From NCBI GenBank assembly GCA_016707075.1, contig JADJII010000009.1, forward strand, positions 124,001 through 188,000: a stretch of DNA of 64,000 nucleotides, read 5' to 3'. Each line of letters opens with the position of its first letter. Position 1 is the stretch's first letter. A model generated the notes under the pieces. That model saw nothing but the letters and a program-made list of their open reading frames with translations. It was not told the DNA's origin and made no database searches. Below, piece by piece: positions 17,840 through 26,782 of this stretch. Source of the stretch: Egaibacter danicus. Lineage in GTDB: Bacteria > Pseudomonadota > Gammaproteobacteria > Burkholderiales > Burkholderiaceae_C. Made by a program: the position numbers and the translations under genes.

Positions 17840-18030
17840 CTTATTGGCCGGTATCCGGGCTGGTGGAGCAACTTCCATCGCCTTCCCAAGCGTGTGTTCA
17901 AAACGCTCAGTGGCCGTGATGGAAGCGGAATCAGAAGATTCGTCCACTTACCGTTGCGGGGGCAGCGCAGGTTAGGTTTGCTGTGGCCAGCTCACCCTCC
18001 TGCTTCCCGTTGAACTGCAGCATGTGAACC
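17840..18030 (-). promoter_or_regulatory. Cobalamin (B12) riboswitch
   Basis: On the minus strand, in order, are CGGGAAGCAGG...GGTGAG, then GCTGCCCCCGCAACGGTAAG, then GCCACTG, then GGGAAGGC. The B12-box AGCCCGGATACCGGCC is at 17846-17861. This order and wording match the cobalamin riboswitch core. It lies about 90 nt upstream of btuB and should reduce expression of the whole btuB-to-cobT operon when cobalamin is plentiful. The ends given are approximate. Confidence 0.93.
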
Positions 18031-18097
18031 ACACTGCGAGCACCAACGTGATTATTTTACGCTTCGAAATCAACCCTAACCCTACAATATTCGGTCT

Positions 18098-18328
18098 ATG
18101 GTGAACCCATCCCAAATTGACCAGATTGCCGAGCGCGTGGAGCGGCTGCTCGTTCGCCACGCCGAACTGCAACGCACCAATGCCCTGCTTGAAGCCCAGG
18201 TTGATACGCTGACTCAGGAGCGGGATTCACTGAAATCACGGCTGGCCGCTGCCCGGGCACGCGTTGATGCGTTGCTTGAACGCCTGCCTGAAACCTCTCC
18301 CACTGGCGTGCACAAGACCCCATCATGA
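18098..18328 (+). CDS. Small coiled-coil protein, ZapB-like
   Basis: The 76-residue protein is largely one alpha-helical coiled coil (VERLLVRHAELQRTNALLEA, then VDTLTQERDSLKSRLAAARA). Small coiled-coil genes of this kind commonly precede zapA in beta- and gammaproteobacteria. A ZapB-like role in organising the cell-division Z ring is plausible from shape and context, but is not proven by sequence. The stop overlaps the zapA start (ATGA), implying coupled translation. It is divergent from the B12 operon. Confidence 0.8.
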   Translation: MVNPSQIDQIAERVERLLVRHAELQRTNALLEAQVDTLTQERDSLKSRLAAARARVDALLERLPETSPTGVHKTPS

Positions 18329-18681
18329 AGCAGCTTGAAGTACAAATCATGGGGCAGAGCTATTTGTTGAGCTGCCCTGAAGGGGGCGACGCACGGCTGC
18401 TGGAGGCGGTTGAACGTGTTGACACCGCGATGTGCAAAATTCGCGATGGCGGCAAGGTACGGGCACGTGACCGCATTGCGGTTCTGGCCGCACTGAACCT
18501 GGCTTTTGACTTGGGAGACCGCGGTGTCCCCAACGTCCCGAACGGGACTGGCGCTTCACCGGGTGCCTCGAATTCACGGGTTCCCGCCCATGCTCTGGCC
18601 GAAGGCGAGGACAGTCCGGTTCTCGCTGCGCTACTAAGTCGCCTGGACACTGCGCTGGGTGAAGACGGCCAGCTTCTCTGA
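18325..18681 (+). CDS. zapA: Cell division protein ZapA
   Basis: The 118-residue protein resembles ZapA, which binds FtsZ and stabilises Z-ring bundles. The N-terminal MKQLEVQIMGQSYLLSCPEG, then LLEAVERVDTAM and RDRIAVLAALNLAFDL, are typical. The region after residue 70 (GVPNVPNGTGASPG) looks like a flexible linker before the C-terminal helix (SPVLAALLSRLDTALGE). It is translationally coupled to the preceding gene and followed directly by 6S RNA, an arrangement conserved in many proteobacteria. Confidence 0.9.
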   Translation: MKQLEVQIMGQSYLLSCPEGGDARLLEAVERVDTAMCKIRDGGKVRARDRIAVLAALNLAFDLGDRGVPNVPNGTGASPGASNSRVPAHALAEGEDSPVLAALLSRLDTALGEDGQLL

Positions 18682-18717
18682 CTGGCACCACGGCGTCCCA
18701 GGGCCTACAATCAGCAC

Positions 18718-18895
18718 TGTCTGCAGTGCTCGCCGGGCTTTATATTTCCTTGAACCAATGCTCTTAGAGCCCGGGCCTGGAACATTGCCTCGCTAGCGTG
18801 ATCATCTCGCGTCAGATGAACCCAAAGCCTGCGCTGACCTCGCCCACCTGAACCCCGGTTCAGGATGCCGGTCCGGTGGCACTTGCAGACACCTT
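18718..18895 (+). ncRNA. ssrS: 6S RNA
   Basis: The region after zapA holds no gene but shows 6S RNA architecture. A long terminal stem forms between CTGCAGTGCTCGCCGG near 18721 and CCGGTGGCACTTGCAG near 18873-18888. Internal paired segments surround a central bubble, and a small hairpin CCTGAACCCCGGTTCAGG lies near the 3' end as in E. coli 6S RNA. A TACAAT -10 element is at 18706-18711, and T-rich sequence follows the 3' end. 6S RNA binds housekeeping RNA polymerase holoenzyme in stationary phase. The ends are approximate. Confidence 0.85.
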
Positions 18896-18912
18896 TTCGT
18901 TTTGTTGACGCC

Positions 18913-21336
18913 TCAGGCGGCGACGCGCACATGGCTTGGCAGGTTGGCAGCAAGCCTTTCGAACTCCACGGCAGACAGCCCGGGGGAACACAGGAAGCCC
19001 TGAAACGACTCGCATTTCAGGTCAGCCAGATAGTCCCTCTGCGCGCTGGTTTCCACCCCTTCGGCAACAACCGTCAGTTTCAGCGCCTGCGCCATGCCAA
19101 TGGTGGCGCTGACAATGGCCCGATCACTCTCGTCAGCGGGCAGGCCCATCACAAAGGAGCGATCAATCTTCAGTTTGGAGATCGGGAATTTCTTCAGGTA
19201 CGCCAGACTGGAATAGCCAGTGCCAAAGTCATCAATGGACAAGCCCACACCCAGCGCTGCCAGTTCATGCAAGCGGTCCAGCGCTTCATTGGCATCCTTC
19301 ACCAGAATGGACTTCGTCATTCCCAGTTCCAGCAAATGCGGCGCCAGTGCGGCACTGCGCAGCGCACCTGCAATACGCTCCACAAAATTGGATTGCTGGA
19401 ACTGCATGGCCGATACGTTGATGGACACGGTGACCGGGTGACCCATGCGCTGCCAGTGCGCCGCCTGACGCACCGCTTCGTCCAGCACCCAGTCGCCGAT
19501 CTGGACAATCAGCCCGGATTCTTCTGCCAGCGGAATGAATACACCCGGCGACACCTCGCCCAGTTCGTCATCGGTCCAGCGGATCAGGGCCTCTGCGCTG
19601 CGCAGTTCACCCGTCGCCAGACAGATCTGGGGCTGGTAATGCAGCCTGAACCGACCCAGTTGCAGCGCCTGACGCAGCGCATGCTCCATCTTCATTCGGG
19701 ACAGAATGTCGGCATTCATCTGGGGCTGATAAAAGCGGAAACTGCCCCTTCCCTGTTCCTTGACCTGGTACATCGCAGTGTCGGCGCACTTGATCAGCGT
19801 ATCCAGAGAACGCCCATCCTGCGGGAACAGCGCTATGCCGATGCTGGCCCCGACCGAGAAGCTCATTTCATCCACCTTGAACGGCAGCGCCAGCGCATCC
19901 AGAATGCGACGGGCGGCAATCTCGGCACCCCGTTCGTCCACGCCGTCCAGAAACAGGGCAAATTCATCCCCGCCGAGTCGGCAAAGCGTGTCCACATCAC
20001 GCAGGCGCTGCTTGATGCGCTGGGCCACTTCAATCAGCACGCGGTCGCCAAAAGCATGCCCCATGGAGTCATTGATGTTCTTGAACCGGTCCAGATCCAG
20101 AAAGAAGATGCCGAACTGCCCGTTGTTACGCTCGGCGATGTGCAGCGCAAAGTCCACCCGCTGGGCCAGCAACAGCCGGTTGGGCAAACCCGTCAACACA
20201 TCGCTGTAGGCCAGCTGTTCAATCCGCTGCTGCGCCGCCAGCTCCTCGGTCAGGTCCTTGAAATAGACGATGGTTTGCAAACCCACACCCTGTTCATTGC
20301 GCAGCGACACCCACGACACTTCCACCGCGCAGCTGGACTGCCCCGGTCGGCCCAGCCAAAGACGCCCATGCCATGATCCCTCGTGGGTCAGGCGATGGGA
20401 TACAGCGTTGAAGAATTCCTTGTCATCAGGATCGAAAAAAAGGCTGCCGGCGTCCATGCCAACGAACAGGCTCTTGGGCAGACAAGTCAGTTTCTCGCAG
20501 GCCGGGTTGCTGGTGATAACCTGGAAATCGGGCCCGGTAATGAAGATGGCTTCCAGGCTGGACTCAAACACTTTCGAGGCCAGCCGCAACTGGGACTCGG
20601 CGCCAATGCGCAGGGAAATGTCGCGATAGGAAAAAACCCGGCCAATGGCTTGTCCGCCACTCATCTCGGGTTGCGTCACGCGCTCCAGAATGCGGCCGGA
20701 ACGAAGAATCAGGCCATCCACGGATGACAGCAAAGGGGTCTTGAACAGCTCCGACATGCGCCTGGCGTAGTGTTCCCCATCCAGCACGCTCTTCTGAAGA
20801 TGCTCATAAACGGCGGTGTCGCTGTGCTCGGCCAGCAGACCTTCTGGTACGTCCCACAACTCGGCAAAAAGGCGGTTGTAGTTACGAATGCGGCCATTCA
20901 GGTCACAGACCAGAATGCCATCAGCCGTGGACTCCAGTGTCGCGCGCAGATCCGCAACCGAACGCTCCAGTTCCTGCGCAATATGACGTTCAGCTGTGAG
21001 GTCACGCATGCTCACCAGGAAAAAACGCTCCTCCCGACTGATGGCGACGCTGCGGACATGCCGCACGACTGGGACTGCGACACCGTCCAGCCGCTTCACC
21101 TGGGTTTCCGAATCAATGGTGTCGCCAACACCACGCATGGCGTCAGCCCAGAAAAAATGATCTTCCGGCGCAGGCATGAAGTCCAGCACGGGCCGGCCAG
21201 CCAGTTCAGCCGGTGCCGCCCCCATCAGGTCGGCGCCGGCCCGGTTGACGGCCAATAGATTCAGGGTTGAGGGATCAACCAGCCAGACCGCATCCGGCAA
21301 ACCTTCCAGAATGGATGCCCAGTTCGGTACTGTCAC
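18913..21336 (-). CDS. PAS-GGDEF-EAL cyclic di-GMP signalling protein
   Basis: The 807-residue protein has no obvious membrane segment. It begins with PAS sensory domains (ILEGLPDAVWLVD at the start, a second near residue 130, a third near 240). A GGDEF domain follows (RLGGDEFALFLDG near residue 457), then an EAL domain (AEALIRW near 582, DDFGTGYSSL and KIDRSFVMGLP further on). Both catalytic motifs look intact, so synthesis and hydrolysis of c-di-GMP are both possible. In such hybrids the GGDEF part is sometimes only regulatory. Its ATG overlaps the stop of the HD-GYP gene, so the pair is translationally coupled. Confidence 0.93.
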   Translation of the reverse strand: MTVPNWASILEGLPDAVWLVDPSTLNLLAVNRAGADLMGAAPAELAGRPVLDFMPAPEDHFFWADAMRGVGDTIDSETQVKRLDGVAVPVVRHVRSVAISREERFFLVSMRDLTAERHIAQELERSVADLRATLESTADGILVCDLNGRIRNYNRLFAELWDVPEGLLAEHSDTAVYEHLQKSVLDGEHYARRMSELFKTPLLSSVDGLILRSGRILERVTQPEMSGGQAIGRVFSYRDISLRIGAESQLRLASKVFESSLEAIFITGPDFQVITSNPACEKLTCLPKSLFVGMDAGSLFFDPDDKEFFNAVSHRLTHEGSWHGRLWLGRPGQSSCAVEVSWVSLRNEQGVGLQTIVYFKDLTEELAAQQRIEQLAYSDVLTGLPNRLLLAQRVDFALHIAERNNGQFGIFFLDLDRFKNINDSMGHAFGDRVLIEVAQRIKQRLRDVDTLCRLGGDEFALFLDGVDERGAEIAARRILDALALPFKVDEMSFSVGASIGIALFPQDGRSLDTLIKCADTAMYQVKEQGRGSFRFYQPQMNADILSRMKMEHALRQALQLGRFRLHYQPQICLATGELRSAEALIRWTDDELGEVSPGVFIPLAEESGLIVQIGDWVLDEAVRQAAHWQRMGHPVTVSINVSAMQFQQSNFVERIAGALRSAALAPHLLELGMTKSILVKDANEALDRLHELAALGVGLSIDDFGTGYSSLAYLKKFPISKLKIDRSFVMGLPADESDRAIVSATIGMAQALKLTVVAEGVETSAQRDYLADLKCESFQGFLCSPGLSAVEFERLAANLPSHVRVAA

Positions 21337-22661
21337 GCTGGCGCTACTCCGGGGCTGGTCTGCGAGGTTTTCTCGAAAAAATAGCTGATGCGCTGTCTGG
21401 GCGACAGGTATTCCGCTGCCTCGCGCGGCAGGGCGGAAGGCTTCAGGCTGCGCCGGATGCCAATGGTGGGGGCATGCTCCAGATCCAGGATCAGTGCCTC
21501 ATGCCTTGAAACGCTGGGCTCATGAACAATGACGCGTGGCTTCAGCGGCCGGGACGAGTTCACTGACACCACAAGTGCAAATCGGTCATCAACCAACTGT
21601 ACAACACTGCCTGGCGGGTAGACCCCCATCATGCGGATAAACGCACTCAGCGCCACGCTGTCAAAACGCGTCTTCAGCTGCGCAAAAATCATCGACAGGG
21701 CTTCATGCGGCGTTAAAGCTGAAGTAACCTTCGCCGGGTTGCACAGGTTCTCGTAGCGGTTCACCAGCGCCAGGATCTTGCCGGGCATGGAAAGGCTGTC
21801 ACCCTTCAACTTGCCCGGGAAGCCACTGGCGTCGATCATTTCATGGTGCTGGCCGATCGCCTTCAGGGCGCCGGCGCTCAGCTCCATGCGTTTGCCCATG
21901 AACACACCCTGCGCTACGTGCTCCTGATACAGCTTGTATTCTGCCGGCGAGAACCCCTCATCCAGCGCACGCACGCGCTCGGGCAGCCGGGTTTTACCCA
22001 CATCGTGCAAAAACGCGGCCATACCCAAGTCTTGCATGTCCCCGACTGACAGACCCACCGACTTGCCCAACAGCAGCGACAGGACGGTGACATGGACCGA
22101 ATGCATGGAAGCCTTGTCGCCAGCAGACTCCGATAGCAACCGAAGGGCAAATTCGCCCTCGCTGGCCAGGTCACCAACAAACCCACTCACCAGTTCCTGG
22201 CACTGTTGCCGGGCTTCGTGAGGTTTCTGGCTGATCTGGTGGACGACTTCCGTGTACTGGCGCGTGGCATCGCCAAAGCGTTGCTCGCAGACAATCAGGC
22301 TCTGCTGTTGCGATTGGATCAACTGCACGCGCTCAAGCCGCATCCGCTCGCCTTCCGGGACAACAGTTTCCACGGCATTCCCTATTTCTGCCTTGTCCGT
22401 GGCCTCGGATGCTGACGTCACCACCGCGGCGACCGGCTTTTCTGCCAGCGCGGCGTCCGTGATCGGAGCGGTATCGCTTTTCACCGGTACGTACTTCACA
22501 CGGGATAGTCCCAACGAACCCAGCGTCTGAATCTGCTTCTCGGAAGAAATCTTGAAGCTGCCCTTGGGGAACGGATGATCCATCCATCCCAGTTCCAGTT
22601 CGACGTACATGCCGACTTGCAACCGGCTGACATCCACAAATTCGGTCTGAATAGATTTCAT
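21333..22661 (-). CDS. HD-GYP domain phosphodiesterase with DUF3391-type N-terminus
   Basis: From the ATG at 22661 the protein has 442 residues. The N-terminal region (VDVSRLQVGMYVELELGWMD) matches the DUF3391 type often found before HD-GYP domains. The HD pair is in FLHDVGKTRLPERV (about residue 220). The second metal-site region reads QHHEMIDASGFP (about 272), so the signature is GFP rather than GYP. The enzyme is expected to hydrolyse c-di-GMP. The start is uncertain because no strong ribosome site is visible; an in-frame ATG at 22733 would add 24 residues. Confidence 0.87.
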   Translation of the reverse strand: MKSIQTEFVDVSRLQVGMYVELELGWMDHPFPKGSFKISSEKQIQTLGSLGLSRVKYVPVKSDTAPITDAALAEKPVAAVVTSASEATDKAEIGNAVETVVPEGERMRLERVQLIQSQQQSLIVCEQRFGDATRQYTEVVHQISQKPHEARQQCQELVSGFVGDLASEGEFALRLLSESAGDKASMHSVHVTVLSLLLGKSVGLSVGDMQDLGMAAFLHDVGKTRLPERVRALDEGFSPAEYKLYQEHVAQGVFMGKRMELSAGALKAIGQHHEMIDASGFPGKLKGDSLSMPGKILALVNRYENLCNPAKVTSALTPHEALSMIFAQLKTRFDSVALSAFIRMMGVYPPGSVVQLVDDRFALVVSVNSSRPLKPRVIVHEPSVSRHEALILDLEHAPTIGIRRSLKPSALPREAAEYLSPRQRISYFFEKTSQTSPGVAPA

Positions 22662-22819
22662 GGCAGATAAAACGCTGAATCCCATGCACTCCATATCGTC
22701 ACTCGGCGTCAGAACATTATGGTCAGCTATCAAGTCAATTGAGAGATCACCCGGGTCTTTTGGCCTTAGTGTCAGAAAAACCTGTGCTTTTCATCACGGG
22801 TTTTACCCCCCGCAGGCGC

Positions 22820-22845
22820 AAAAAAACCCGCCGAAGCGGGTTTTT
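22820..22845 (-). terminator. Intrinsic terminator downstream of phaB
   Basis: A perfect inverted repeat, AAAAACCCGC-CGAA-GCGGGTTTTT, lies 20 bp after the phaB stop. Read on the minus strand it gives a GC stem, a tetraloop and a T run. It should end the phaCAB transcript and separate it from the c-di-GMP genes. Confidence 0.85.
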
Positions 22846-22864
22846 GACAGGCCGCAACCGATGA

Positions 22865-23602
22865 TCAGCCCATGTGCAAACCACCGTTGACCGAGAAATC
22901 GGCCCCGGTGGTGTAGCCGCCATCTTCCGACGCCAGCCAGGCAATGATGGAGGCGATTTCGCTGGGTTTGCCCAGACGCTTGACTGGAATGGTGGCAACG
23001 ATCTTGGCCAGCACGTCTTCGCGGATGGCGTTGACCATGTCAGTGCCGATGTAGCCCGGGCTCACGGTGTTGACCGTCACGCCCTTGGTGGCCATTTCCT
23101 GCGCCAGCGCCATCGAGAAGCCATGCATGCCGGCCTTGGCGGCCGAGTAGTTGGTCTGGCCGGCCTGGCCTTTTTCACCGTTGACCGACGAGATGTTGAT
23201 GATGCGGCCCCAACCTTTCTCAACCATGTCCGCCACCACCTGCTTGGTGACATTGAACATGCTATTCAAATTGGTTTCAATTACGGCATCCCAGTCTTCA
23301 CGTGTCATTTTCAGGAACATGCGGTCCTTGGTGATGCCGGCGTTGTTCACCAACACGTCGATGGGGCCATGCTCGGCCTTGGTCTTGGAGAAGGCTTCGA
23401 CTGTGGAATCCCAGCTGCCGACATTGCCAACGGAAGCATAGAAGGTGAAGCCCAAGGCTGCCTGCTCGGCGATCCACTTGGCGTGGTCCCGCGTGGGACC
23501 GCAACCGGCGATGACCTTGAAGCCTTCTTTGTGCAGGCGCTGGCAAATGGCGGTCCCGATGCCACCCATGCCACCGGTGACGTATGCTACTTTTTGACTC
23601 AT
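22865..23602 (-). CDS. phaB: Acetoacetyl-CoA reductase (NADPH)
   Basis: The 245-residue short-chain dehydrogenase reduces acetoacetyl-CoA to (R)-3-hydroxybutyryl-CoA, the monomer for poly-3-hydroxybutyrate. The cofactor motif is GGMGGIG near the N-terminus, NNAG is near residue 88, and the catalytic Ser, Tyr and Lys lie in SSVNGEKGQ and TNYSAAKAG. The C-terminal GADFSVNGGLHMG is typical of PhaB. It is the last gene of the phaC-phaA-phaB cluster. The 113-bp gap from phaA is occupied partly by a 60-bp repeat copy. Confidence 0.95.
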   Translation of the reverse strand: MSQKVAYVTGGMGGIGTAICQRLHKEGFKVIAGCGPTRDHAKWIAEQAALGFTFYASVGNVGSWDSTVEAFSKTKAEHGPIDVLVNNAGITKDRMFLKMTREDWDAVIETNLNSMFNVTKQVVADMVEKGWGRIINISSVNGEKGQAGQTNYSAAKAGMHGFSMALAQEMATKGVTVNTVSPGYIGTDMVNAIREDVLAKIVATIPVKRLGKPSEIASIIAWLASEDGGYTTGADFSVNGGLHMG

Positions 23603-23626
23603 GATATGTTCCTCTTTGGTTTTACT

Positions 23627-23686
23627 TACTACGAAATCGATAGCTGCCAGCGCACTGTTAACGAGGGCTGGAGGCCAAAAACACTC
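23627..23686 (+). repeat. 60-bp dispersed repeat, copy 3 (phaA-phaB gap)
   Basis: TACTACGAAATCGATAGCTG, then CCAGCGCACTG, then GAGGGCTGGAGGCCAAAAA. One of the best-conserved copies; intergenic between phaA and phaB. Confidence 0.85.
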
Positions 23687-23715
23687 TTATTTTGCGGCAA
23701 TTTGCCAGCCGGCGA

Positions 23716-24894
23716 TCAACGCTCAATGGTGAGCGCCACGCCCATGCCGCCGCCGATGCACAGCGACGCAATGCCCTTTTTGGCATCGCGTTTGCCCATT
23801 TCGTGCAGCAGCGTGACCAGAATGCGGCAGCCGGACGCCCCAATCGGATGCCCGATCGCGATGGCACCGCCGTTGACGTTGACCTTGCTGGTGTCCCAGC
23901 CCATTTCCTTGTTCACGGCACAGGCTTGCGCGGCGAAGGCCTCGTTGATTTCCAGCAGGTCCAGGTCGGCGGCCTTCCAGCCGGCGCGCTGCAGTGCTTT
24001 GGTAGAAGCTGGCACCGGGCCCATGCCCATGTAGGCGGGGTCCAGCCCGCTGGTGGCAAAGCTGGCAATGCGTCCCAGGGGCTTCAGGCCCAGCGCAGCG
24101 GCTTTCTTCGCCGTCATCACCATCACGGCGGCAGCGCCGTCGTTGATGCCCGAGGCATTGCCGGCGGTCACGCCGCCGGCTTTGTCAAACGCAGGGCGCA
24201 GGCCAGCCAGTGCTTCGGCGTTGGTCTTCTTGTTGATGAACTCGTCGGCTGCAAAGACGACCGGGTCGCCCTTCTTCTGGGCGATGCTGAACGGCATGAT
24301 TTCGTCCTTGAACTTGCCTGCCTCTTGTGCGGCAGCCGCTTTTTGCTGGCTGGCCAGCGCCAGGGCGTCCTGCATGTCGCGGCTGATGCCGTACTTCTTG
24401 GCCACGTTTTCGGCCGTGATACCCATGTGGTACTGGTTGTAGACGTCCCACAGGCCATCCACAATCATTGAGTCGATCATCTTCCAGTCGCCCATGCGCT
24501 GGCCGTCACGGCTGCCCAGCAGCACGTGGGGTGAGGCACTCATGTTTTCCTGACCGCCGGCAATCACGATTTCGCTGTCGCCATAGGCCACCGCCTGCGC
24601 GGCCAGCATCACGGCCTTCAGGCCGGAGCCGCACACGGCGTTGATGGTCAGGCCGGGCGTGCCCTGGTTCAGACCGCTTTTGATAACCGCCTGACGCGCG
24701 GGGTTTTGGCCAGCACCTGCCGCCAGCACCTGGCCCATGATGACTTCACCGACCTGATCGGCGGCCAGGCCGCTGCGCTTGAGCACTTCGGCGATGATCG
24801 CCGCGCCCAGCTCGGTAGCGGGGGTTTTGGCGAGGGTTCCGCCGAATTTGCCAACCGCGGTACGGGCAGCTGAAACGATGACGATGTCTTCCAT
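23716..24894 (-). CDS. phaA: Acetyl-CoA acetyltransferase (beta-ketothiolase)
   Basis: The 392-residue thiolase condenses two acetyl-CoA into acetoacetyl-CoA, the first step of PHB synthesis. Active-site residues are visible: the acyl-accepting cysteine in NAVCGSGLKA (about residue 88), the histidine in GHPIGASG (about 348) and the second cysteine in CIGGGMGVA (about 378). ATG 24894 is preceded by AGGAGA and begins the conserved MEDIVIVSAARTAVGKFGG. The frame stays open upstream, but that extension is not thiolase-like. It lies 37 bp after phaC. Confidence 0.96.
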   Translation of the reverse strand: MEDIVIVSAARTAVGKFGGTLAKTPATELGAAIIAEVLKRSGLAADQVGEVIMGQVLAAGAGQNPARQAVIKSGLNQGTPGLTINAVCGSGLKAVMLAAQAVAYGDSEIVIAGGQENMSASPHVLLGSRDGQRMGDWKMIDSMIVDGLWDVYNQYHMGITAENVAKKYGISRDMQDALALASQQKAAAAQEAGKFKDEIMPFSIAQKKGDPVVFAADEFINKKTNAEALAGLRPAFDKAGGVTAGNASGINDGAAAVMVMTAKKAAALGLKPLGRIASFATSGLDPAYMGMGPVPASTKALQRAGWKAADLDLLEINEAFAAQACAVNKEMGWDTSKVNVNGGAIAIGHPIGASGCRILVTLLHEMGKRDAKKGIASLCIGGGMGVALTIER

Positions 24895-24931
24895 TTTTAT
24901 GTCTCCTGAGTGAAAAATCCTGTTGTCTAGT

Positions 24932-26668
24932 CTATGCTTTGGCTTTGACGTATCGGCCGGGCGCGGGTTCAATGGCCTTGTATTTGCTCTTGCCTGAACC
25001 GCCGCCGTAGGTCTTGGGCGCTGGAATCTGTTTGCCGGCGTGGCCCTTGAGCCAGGTTGACCAGTCGGTCCACCAGCTGCCGGGATGTTCTTTGGCAACG
25101 GCGATCCAGTCGTCCACCTTCGCCGGGAATTTGTCGGACGGGCCGATCCAGTGGCTGCGTTTTTTCTTGGCAGGCGGGTTGATCACGCCCGCAATGTGGC
25201 CAGAAGCCCCCATGACAAAGCGTTTCTTGCCCGGCAAATGCTGCGTCGAAGCATACGCACCGCCGATAGGCACGATGTGGTCCTCACGCGAGCCGTAGAT
25301 GTACACCGGAAAATCCAGTTTTCGGAAATCCACTTTTTCACCACACACCACCGTTTTGCCTGGTTTGACCAGGTTGTTTTCAAGGTAGGTGTTGCGCAGG
25401 TACCAGGCGTAAAACGGACCCGGCAAATTGGTGGAATCACTGTTCCAGTACAACAGGTCAAACGGCGGCGGCGTTTCGCCCTTGAGGTAGTTGCCCACCA
25501 CATAGTTCCACACCAGATCGTTGGGGCGCAGGAAAGAGAAGGTGGAGGCCAAGTCTCCGCCCTTCATCATGCCGCCCTTACCCATTTCCATTTCCCGGTA
25601 TTTGACGAAAGCTTCGTCAATGAACACGTCCAGAATGCCGGTATCGGTAAAGTCCAGCAAGGTGGTCAGCAAGGTGGCGCTGCTCACCGGTTTTTGCCCC
25701 CGGGCCGCCAGCACCGACAACGCGGTTGTCAAAATCGTGCCGCCTACGCAGAACCCCAGGGCATTAATGGTCTTGGCACCGGTAATCTCCTGCGTGATCG
25801 CGATGGCCTTGATGGCTGCCTGCTCGATGTAATCGTCCCAAGTCTTGGTGGACAGCGACGCATCGGGGTTGCGCCAGCTCACCACGAACGTACGATGACC
25901 CTGCTCCACCGCATAACGGATGAGCGAGTTTTCGGGTTGCAGATCAAGGATGTAGAACTTGTTGATGCACGGCGGCACCAGCAAAAACGGCTTCTCGTAT
26001 ACCTTGGCGGTGAGCGGCTTGTATTCGATGAGCTGAAACAGCTCGTTCTCGAACACCACGGCACCTTCGCTCGTGGTCACGTTTTTGCCCACTTCAAAGA
26101 CGCTTTCGTCCGTCATGGACACATGGCCCTGCTGCATGTCCTTGAGCAGATTTTTCAACCCCATGGCGATGCTCTCGCCCTTGGTTTCAATGGCTTTTCT
26201 CTGGGCTTCGGCGTTCAGGGCCAGAAAATTACTGGGAGCCGAAGCTGCCATCCACTGTTCCACGGCAAATCGCACGCGGGCACGGGTTTTTTCGTCAGCC
26301 TCCACCGCGTCTGCAAGACCCATCAGGGTACGGGCATTGAGCAAATAGGCCGCTGCGGAGAAGGCTGCGATGGGGTTGCCAGCCCAGGCTTCACCGGCAA
26401 AACGCTTGTCGCTGGAAACAGGCTTGCCTTGAAGCCCCTGGTTCCAGAGTTCCGCCGCATCCTTGAGATACTGCTGCTGCAGTTCCTGCATTTTTTCGGG
26501 TGAAACCTTGATTTGAGGCAGGTTGGATGCAGCCGCAGGGGAACCACCCGGCACGCCGGCAGGGCTGAATCCCTGGAACGACTGCATGGCTTTCGCCCAG
26601 CTATCGCCAAAGGTTTGCTGAAATTGTTCGGCCGATTGGGCCCAGAATTCCGGTGTATTCTGATTCAC
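24932..26668 (-). CDS. phaC: Class I poly(3-hydroxyalkanoate) synthase
   Basis: The 578-residue enzyme polymerises (R)-3-hydroxyacyl-CoA into storage granules. The modified lipase box GFCVGG (about residue 306) holds the nucleophilic cysteine. The aspartate is in SREDHIVP (about 460) and the histidine in GASGHIAGV (about 490). Length and the N-terminal FWAQSAEQFQQTFGDSW fit class I synthases. A strong GAGGAGA ribosome site precedes ATG 26668. It is the promoter-proximal gene of phaCAB. Confidence 0.96.
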   Translation of the reverse strand: MNQNTPEFWAQSAEQFQQTFGDSWAKAMQSFQGFSPAGVPGGSPAAASNLPQIKVSPEKMQELQQQYLKDAAELWNQGLQGKPVSSDKRFAGEAWAGNPIAAFSAAAYLLNARTLMGLADAVEADEKTRARVRFAVEQWMAASAPSNFLALNAEAQRKAIETKGESIAMGLKNLLKDMQQGHVSMTDESVFEVGKNVTTSEGAVVFENELFQLIEYKPLTAKVYEKPFLLVPPCINKFYILDLQPENSLIRYAVEQGHRTFVVSWRNPDASLSTKTWDDYIEQAAIKAIAITQEITGAKTINALGFCVGGTILTTALSVLAARGQKPVSSATLLTTLLDFTDTGILDVFIDEAFVKYREMEMGKGGMMKGGDLASTFSFLRPNDLVWNYVVGNYLKGETPPPFDLLYWNSDSTNLPGPFYAWYLRNTYLENNLVKPGKTVVCGEKVDFRKLDFPVYIYGSREDHIVPIGGAYASTQHLPGKKRFVMGASGHIAGVINPPAKKKRSHWIGPSDKFPAKVDDWIAVAKEHPGSWWTDWSTWLKGHAGKQIPAPKTYGGGSGKSKYKAIEPAPGRYVKAKA

Positions 26669-26782
26669 GATGTCTCCTCGCGATCGTAATTTATTAGTAG
26701 TAACCCTAAGTATCTCAGCTTTACCCCTTCAGATAACTGACATTTTTGAAATAAGCATATCCCCCATGCGCATCGTCCCATC

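Noticed and set aside
18865..20376. 503-codon plus-strand open frame opposite the GGDEF-EAL gene
   Set aside because: It overlaps 6S RNA and a complete, motif-bearing gene on the other strand, has Gln/His-rich composition and no ribosome site.
25085..26503. 472-codon plus-strand open frame opposite phaC
   Set aside because: No domain is recognisable, and phaC has all catalytic residues on the other strand.
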